A DNA stretch of 64,000 bases from Acanthopleura granulata (taxonomy: Eukaryota; Mollusca; Polyplacophora; Chitonida; Chitonidae). The stretch is taken from NCBI GenBank assembly GCA_016165875.1, contig JABBOT010000033.1, positions 744,001-808,000 on the forward strand. The letters are read 5' to 3'. The position numbers and the translations under genes were made by a program. The notes under the pieces are model-generated. The model worked only from the letters and a program-made list of their open reading frames with translations, was not told the DNA's origin and searched no databases. Positions 61,738 to 64,000 of the stretch are shown here, piece after piece. The first letter of the stretch is position 1. The number at the start of each line of letters is the position of its first letter.

Positions 61738-61743
61738 GGTGAC
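61738..61743 (-). other. DNAJC13: 5' leader end of exon 1 after a splice acceptor
   Basis: The minus strand reads tctcttccag|GTCACC followed by ATG. A pyrimidine-rich acceptor six bases before the start codon means the 5' leader is spliced. The upstream non-coding exon must lie to the right, most likely between about 63.2 and 63.6 kb. A possible donor there is CACAAG|GTACAG near 63.38 kb, which I cannot confirm. Confidence 0.7.
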
Positions 61744-61949
61744 CTGGAAGAGAATTGAGCATATTTCAGTTGGTTTGATTTACAATTTACATTTTGTATA
61801 TCGTCCTTTCATGATTGTCAACTGTCAAGATTGGGTTACATCGGGGGGAACAAACCAAGGCTGAGTTTCATAGTGGCAAAAGATTTTAACAGGGTTAATA
61901 TCACACTTCAGGAAACTGTCAGATTCTCATTTTCACTATATATAAAGGC

Positions 61950-62290
61950 ATATCATATGTTGACTGCAATGCGTGTATTGTTTGCTGACTGCACATATAT
62001 CGTATGTGGACTGAAGGTGTATAGTGTATGCTCTCAACATGTGTATTGTTTGTTGGCTGTACATGTATTCTGTGTTGACTGCATGTGTACTTAACATTGT
62101 CTACACATGTATTGTATGTTCACTATGTGTGTATTGTTTTCTAACTTCACATGTACTGAATGTTGAGCGCGCATGTACTGAATGTTGAGTGCACATGTAC
62201 TGTATGTTGCCGATAAATGTACACTGTATGTTGACTGCACATGTACTGTGCTTTGCCTGCAAGCATCCGGTACATTGACTCCACATTCAT
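61950..62290. repeat. Degenerate ~24-bp minisatellite
   Basis: 'cacatgtactgtatgttgac' variants, about 13 copies, more diverged than the other arrays. Confidence 0.75.
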
Positions 62291-63200
62291 GTATCATTCT
62301 ATTGGTCACACAACAGGAAAACTATGACGACACCACAATAACTTTGTCAATCTGATCTGGCTTCATTCCACGTGTCCAAATGCAGTCAGGCTTATCATTA
62401 GCAGATCCCAAGGAAAAATGGCCGACTGCTTTTCATAAATATTGTTAAAAACAAATTACTTGAGCCAAATGTGTCCTTAAGGCGGGATTACACCTATGTC
62501 AATGCGACGTTCTTTTAGTGCTATCTAACTGAAGGAACTAAACTCCAAAATCCTTTAATTATATGAGGGCATGTCAAATTTATATGAACACGCACATTCA
62601 TTGTAATTGTCTGAATGAAAAGTAATCACCTGGAAATCAGAAATGAATTTGAAATTAGAGAAATTCTTAACAAAATGGTTTTCACGACAAAAATCACACA
62701 AAACTGAAAAAGATCTCTACCCGTAGGTATGAATAGTTTTCCACTTCTAGTAAACCACACCATACTATTACCATTCATCAGTGAAAGAGTGTCAGTAGAG
62801 TGACACTGAAGTCAGTGGTATAGCTGCATGACGTCATGATGTTTCTGGCTCCAGTGACTGTGTGTCATCATTCATGGTGTGACAACACACTGGGTCTGAC
62901 CACCATCCTCTCTCATGCCATAAATACAGCTGTCTAATAAGGTTGCTACGCAGGAAGTCCTGTCATCGAGTCTTCTTCTGAATACTCATTCCTATCAAAC
63001 TAACAATGGTGCGTGATTGCATACAACACTAAGACATTCTGGTGAAAAACAACATCAAGCCGTTTGTCACATAGAGCATAGTCACATGATTTGATCTGGC
63101 ACATTTTAATTTTTGTCCAAAATCTGTAGAAGTGTGCGACAATATTGCCATTCGCTGAAGTACAGGAATGGGTTTGGTAATTTCATTTCATCTAAAGTTA
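62291..63200. other. DNAJC13: Leader intron, nothing recognisable
   Basis: Between the presumed non-coding first exon and the start codon exon. No repeats or coding similarity stand out. Confidence 0.45.
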
Positions 63201-63474
63201 AACTGAAATTAAACAAAAGTTGCAACATCCTGGAAGTTATTTTTCACCTTCCGTGAGTTTTGGTGGGGAGATGTCAAGCTATCCTGACACATCAACACGA
63301 AACAGAAAGGGGGGTGGGAAACAAAGGCGACATGCATTCGTGACAGGCCGTGTGTTTGGCACCGAAGTCCTGTCACTTCTGTACCTTGTGGCAACAGCTT
63401 CCACGAATCTGACAATTCTGTAGCGCCCTGACCGTTGATGTTATCGCATCCCGGGTAGTTCCAACACACAGTGA

Positions 63475-63487
63475 GCTGCCATGTTGG
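63475..63487 (-). promoter_or_regulatory. YY1-like site near the probable start of transcription
   Basis: The minus strand reads CCAACATGGCAGC, close to the YY1 consensus AAnATGGCnGC in the orientation usually found just downstream of a start site. Its ATG opens a 13-codon upstream reading frame ending in TAA, which is possible leader content only. Confidence 0.4.
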
Positions 63488-63503
63488 CTACTTTGGCTCC
63501 ACA

Positions 63504-63513
63504 GCGCATGCGT
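63504..63513. promoter_or_regulatory. NRF1-like site
   Basis: GCGCATGCGT differs from the palindromic NRF1 core GCGCATGCGC only at the last base. It lies between the YY1-like and CTCGCGAGA elements. Confidence 0.5.
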
Positions 63514-63556
63514 GCACCACTACTCCCACATCCCGTGAATTCTCGTGGTCCGACGT

Positions 63557-63565
63557 TCTCGCGAG
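63557..63565. promoter_or_regulatory. CGCG element (TCTCGCGAG)
   Basis: Nine of ten bases of the palindromic promoter motif TCTCGCGAGA are present. This motif is common in TATA-less housekeeping promoters. Confidence 0.45.
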
Positions 63566-63659
63566 GGGCACCTGGCAACCCAAAGCGTCCTCGTTGACAG
63601 ACATATCTGTCGACAGCGGGCCCGCAAGCTTCGTCTCAAACTTTGCGAAGTGTCAAAGT

Positions 63660-64000
63660 AATTTGATTTCGAAGCGAAGTAAACAGGCAGGTAGGGATTG
63701 ATTACTTTGGGTGGCTTTAGAAATTATATCAGTGTTATAAATAGTTTTATGTTCAGCGGTATCCTCTTTGTCGTACACGTGTATGGGCCCTACAGCCTCA
63801 TACATAGTCCATACATGTAAGACACGTGTAAGAGTAATAAGTAGGCTAAGTTACAGGTTAACGGTGATATATATGTGTGAGTATGTGTGTCAAGAGGCTA
63901 TATGCTGTACGGTTATATACTTCCACAGCCGATATCTTAGGAAGGTGTATTACTAGCCAAGTCTGTTGTACAAGGCAAATAGGCCCATGCAATGGTTAAA
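63660..64000. other. Upstream flank, nothing recognisable
   Basis: AT-rich with several 'acgtgta/tacatgta' words. No start of a neighbouring gene can be supported. Confidence 0.45.

Larger units (their letters stand above)
63470..63640 (-). promoter_or_regulatory. DNAJC13: Candidate CpG-rich TATA-less promoter of DNAJC13
   Basis: This is the most CpG-dense stretch of the right end, about 1.8 kb upstream of the start codon exon. Within about 90 bp it has an NRF1-type, a YY1-type and a CTCGCGAGA-type site, a set typical of housekeeping promoters, and no TATA box. Position and content suggest that DNAJC13 transcription starts here. Such promoters are often bidirectional, so a plus-strand transcript is possible. 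Confidence 0.55.

Noticed and set aside
63209..63469. 86-codon minus-strand frame near the promoter
   Set aside because: No family motif; the start codon exon at 61737 has its own acceptor and begins the conserved protein. The frame overlaps the presumed leader.

Overview
The window is intron-rich invertebrate genomic DNA. I read almost all of it as one gene on the minus strand: the animal endosomal co-chaperone DNAJC13 / RME-8. 48 coding exons could be joined in frame, from the ATG at 61737 down to 1997. Each has an AG acceptor and a GT donor, and together they give about 1,845 residues. The vertebrate protein is about 2,240 residues, so roughly 400 C-terminal residues lie beyond the left edge. 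A spliced 5' leader and a CpG-rich, TATA-less promoter candidate lie around 63.4-63.65 kb. I see no second gene. The host is probably a mollusc (bivalve or gastropod). This rests on two tRNA-derived SINE families whose tails read like ones I associate with mollusc genomes. It is a judgement from memory, and a cephalochordate is the main alternative.

Layout in transcription order: promoter and leader (63.6-61.74 kb); exons 1-10, N-terminal membrane-binding region (61.7-51.4 kb); exons 11-27, armadillo-like helical region with the first IWN repeat (51-30.8 kb); exons 28-29, GYF_2 domain; exons 30-33, second IWN repeat; exons 34-36, J domain with intact HPD (22.3-21.0 kb); exons 37-48, C-terminal helical region with the third IWN-type repeat (19.9-2.0 kb). 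Exon numbers here count coding exons only.

The introns hold about 30 SINE copies or fragments, a MITE-like element, a long foldback element and about 25 minisatellite arrays. Most long open reading frames in the window are artefacts of arrays whose period is a multiple of three.

The main discovery candidate is that many arrays are copies of the gene's own splice junctions. At 15 junctions (donors of exons 5, 15, 16, 20, 27, 29, 37; acceptors of exons 24, 28, 29, 39, 42, 43, 46 and of the next exon outside the window) the adjacent intron carries one to dozens of copies of the splice site plus 9-65 nt of exon. The copies range from one fresh duplicate (exon 29) to about 40 (exon 37). The array at 1-703 even predicts the start of the unseen exon 49, reading G-A-L-V-Y-L-L-M-K. 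I have an unverified recollection that minisatellites at exon-intron boundaries ('mirage' minisatellites) were described in amphioxus, so the phenomenon may have a precedent. Its density in one gene is what stands out.
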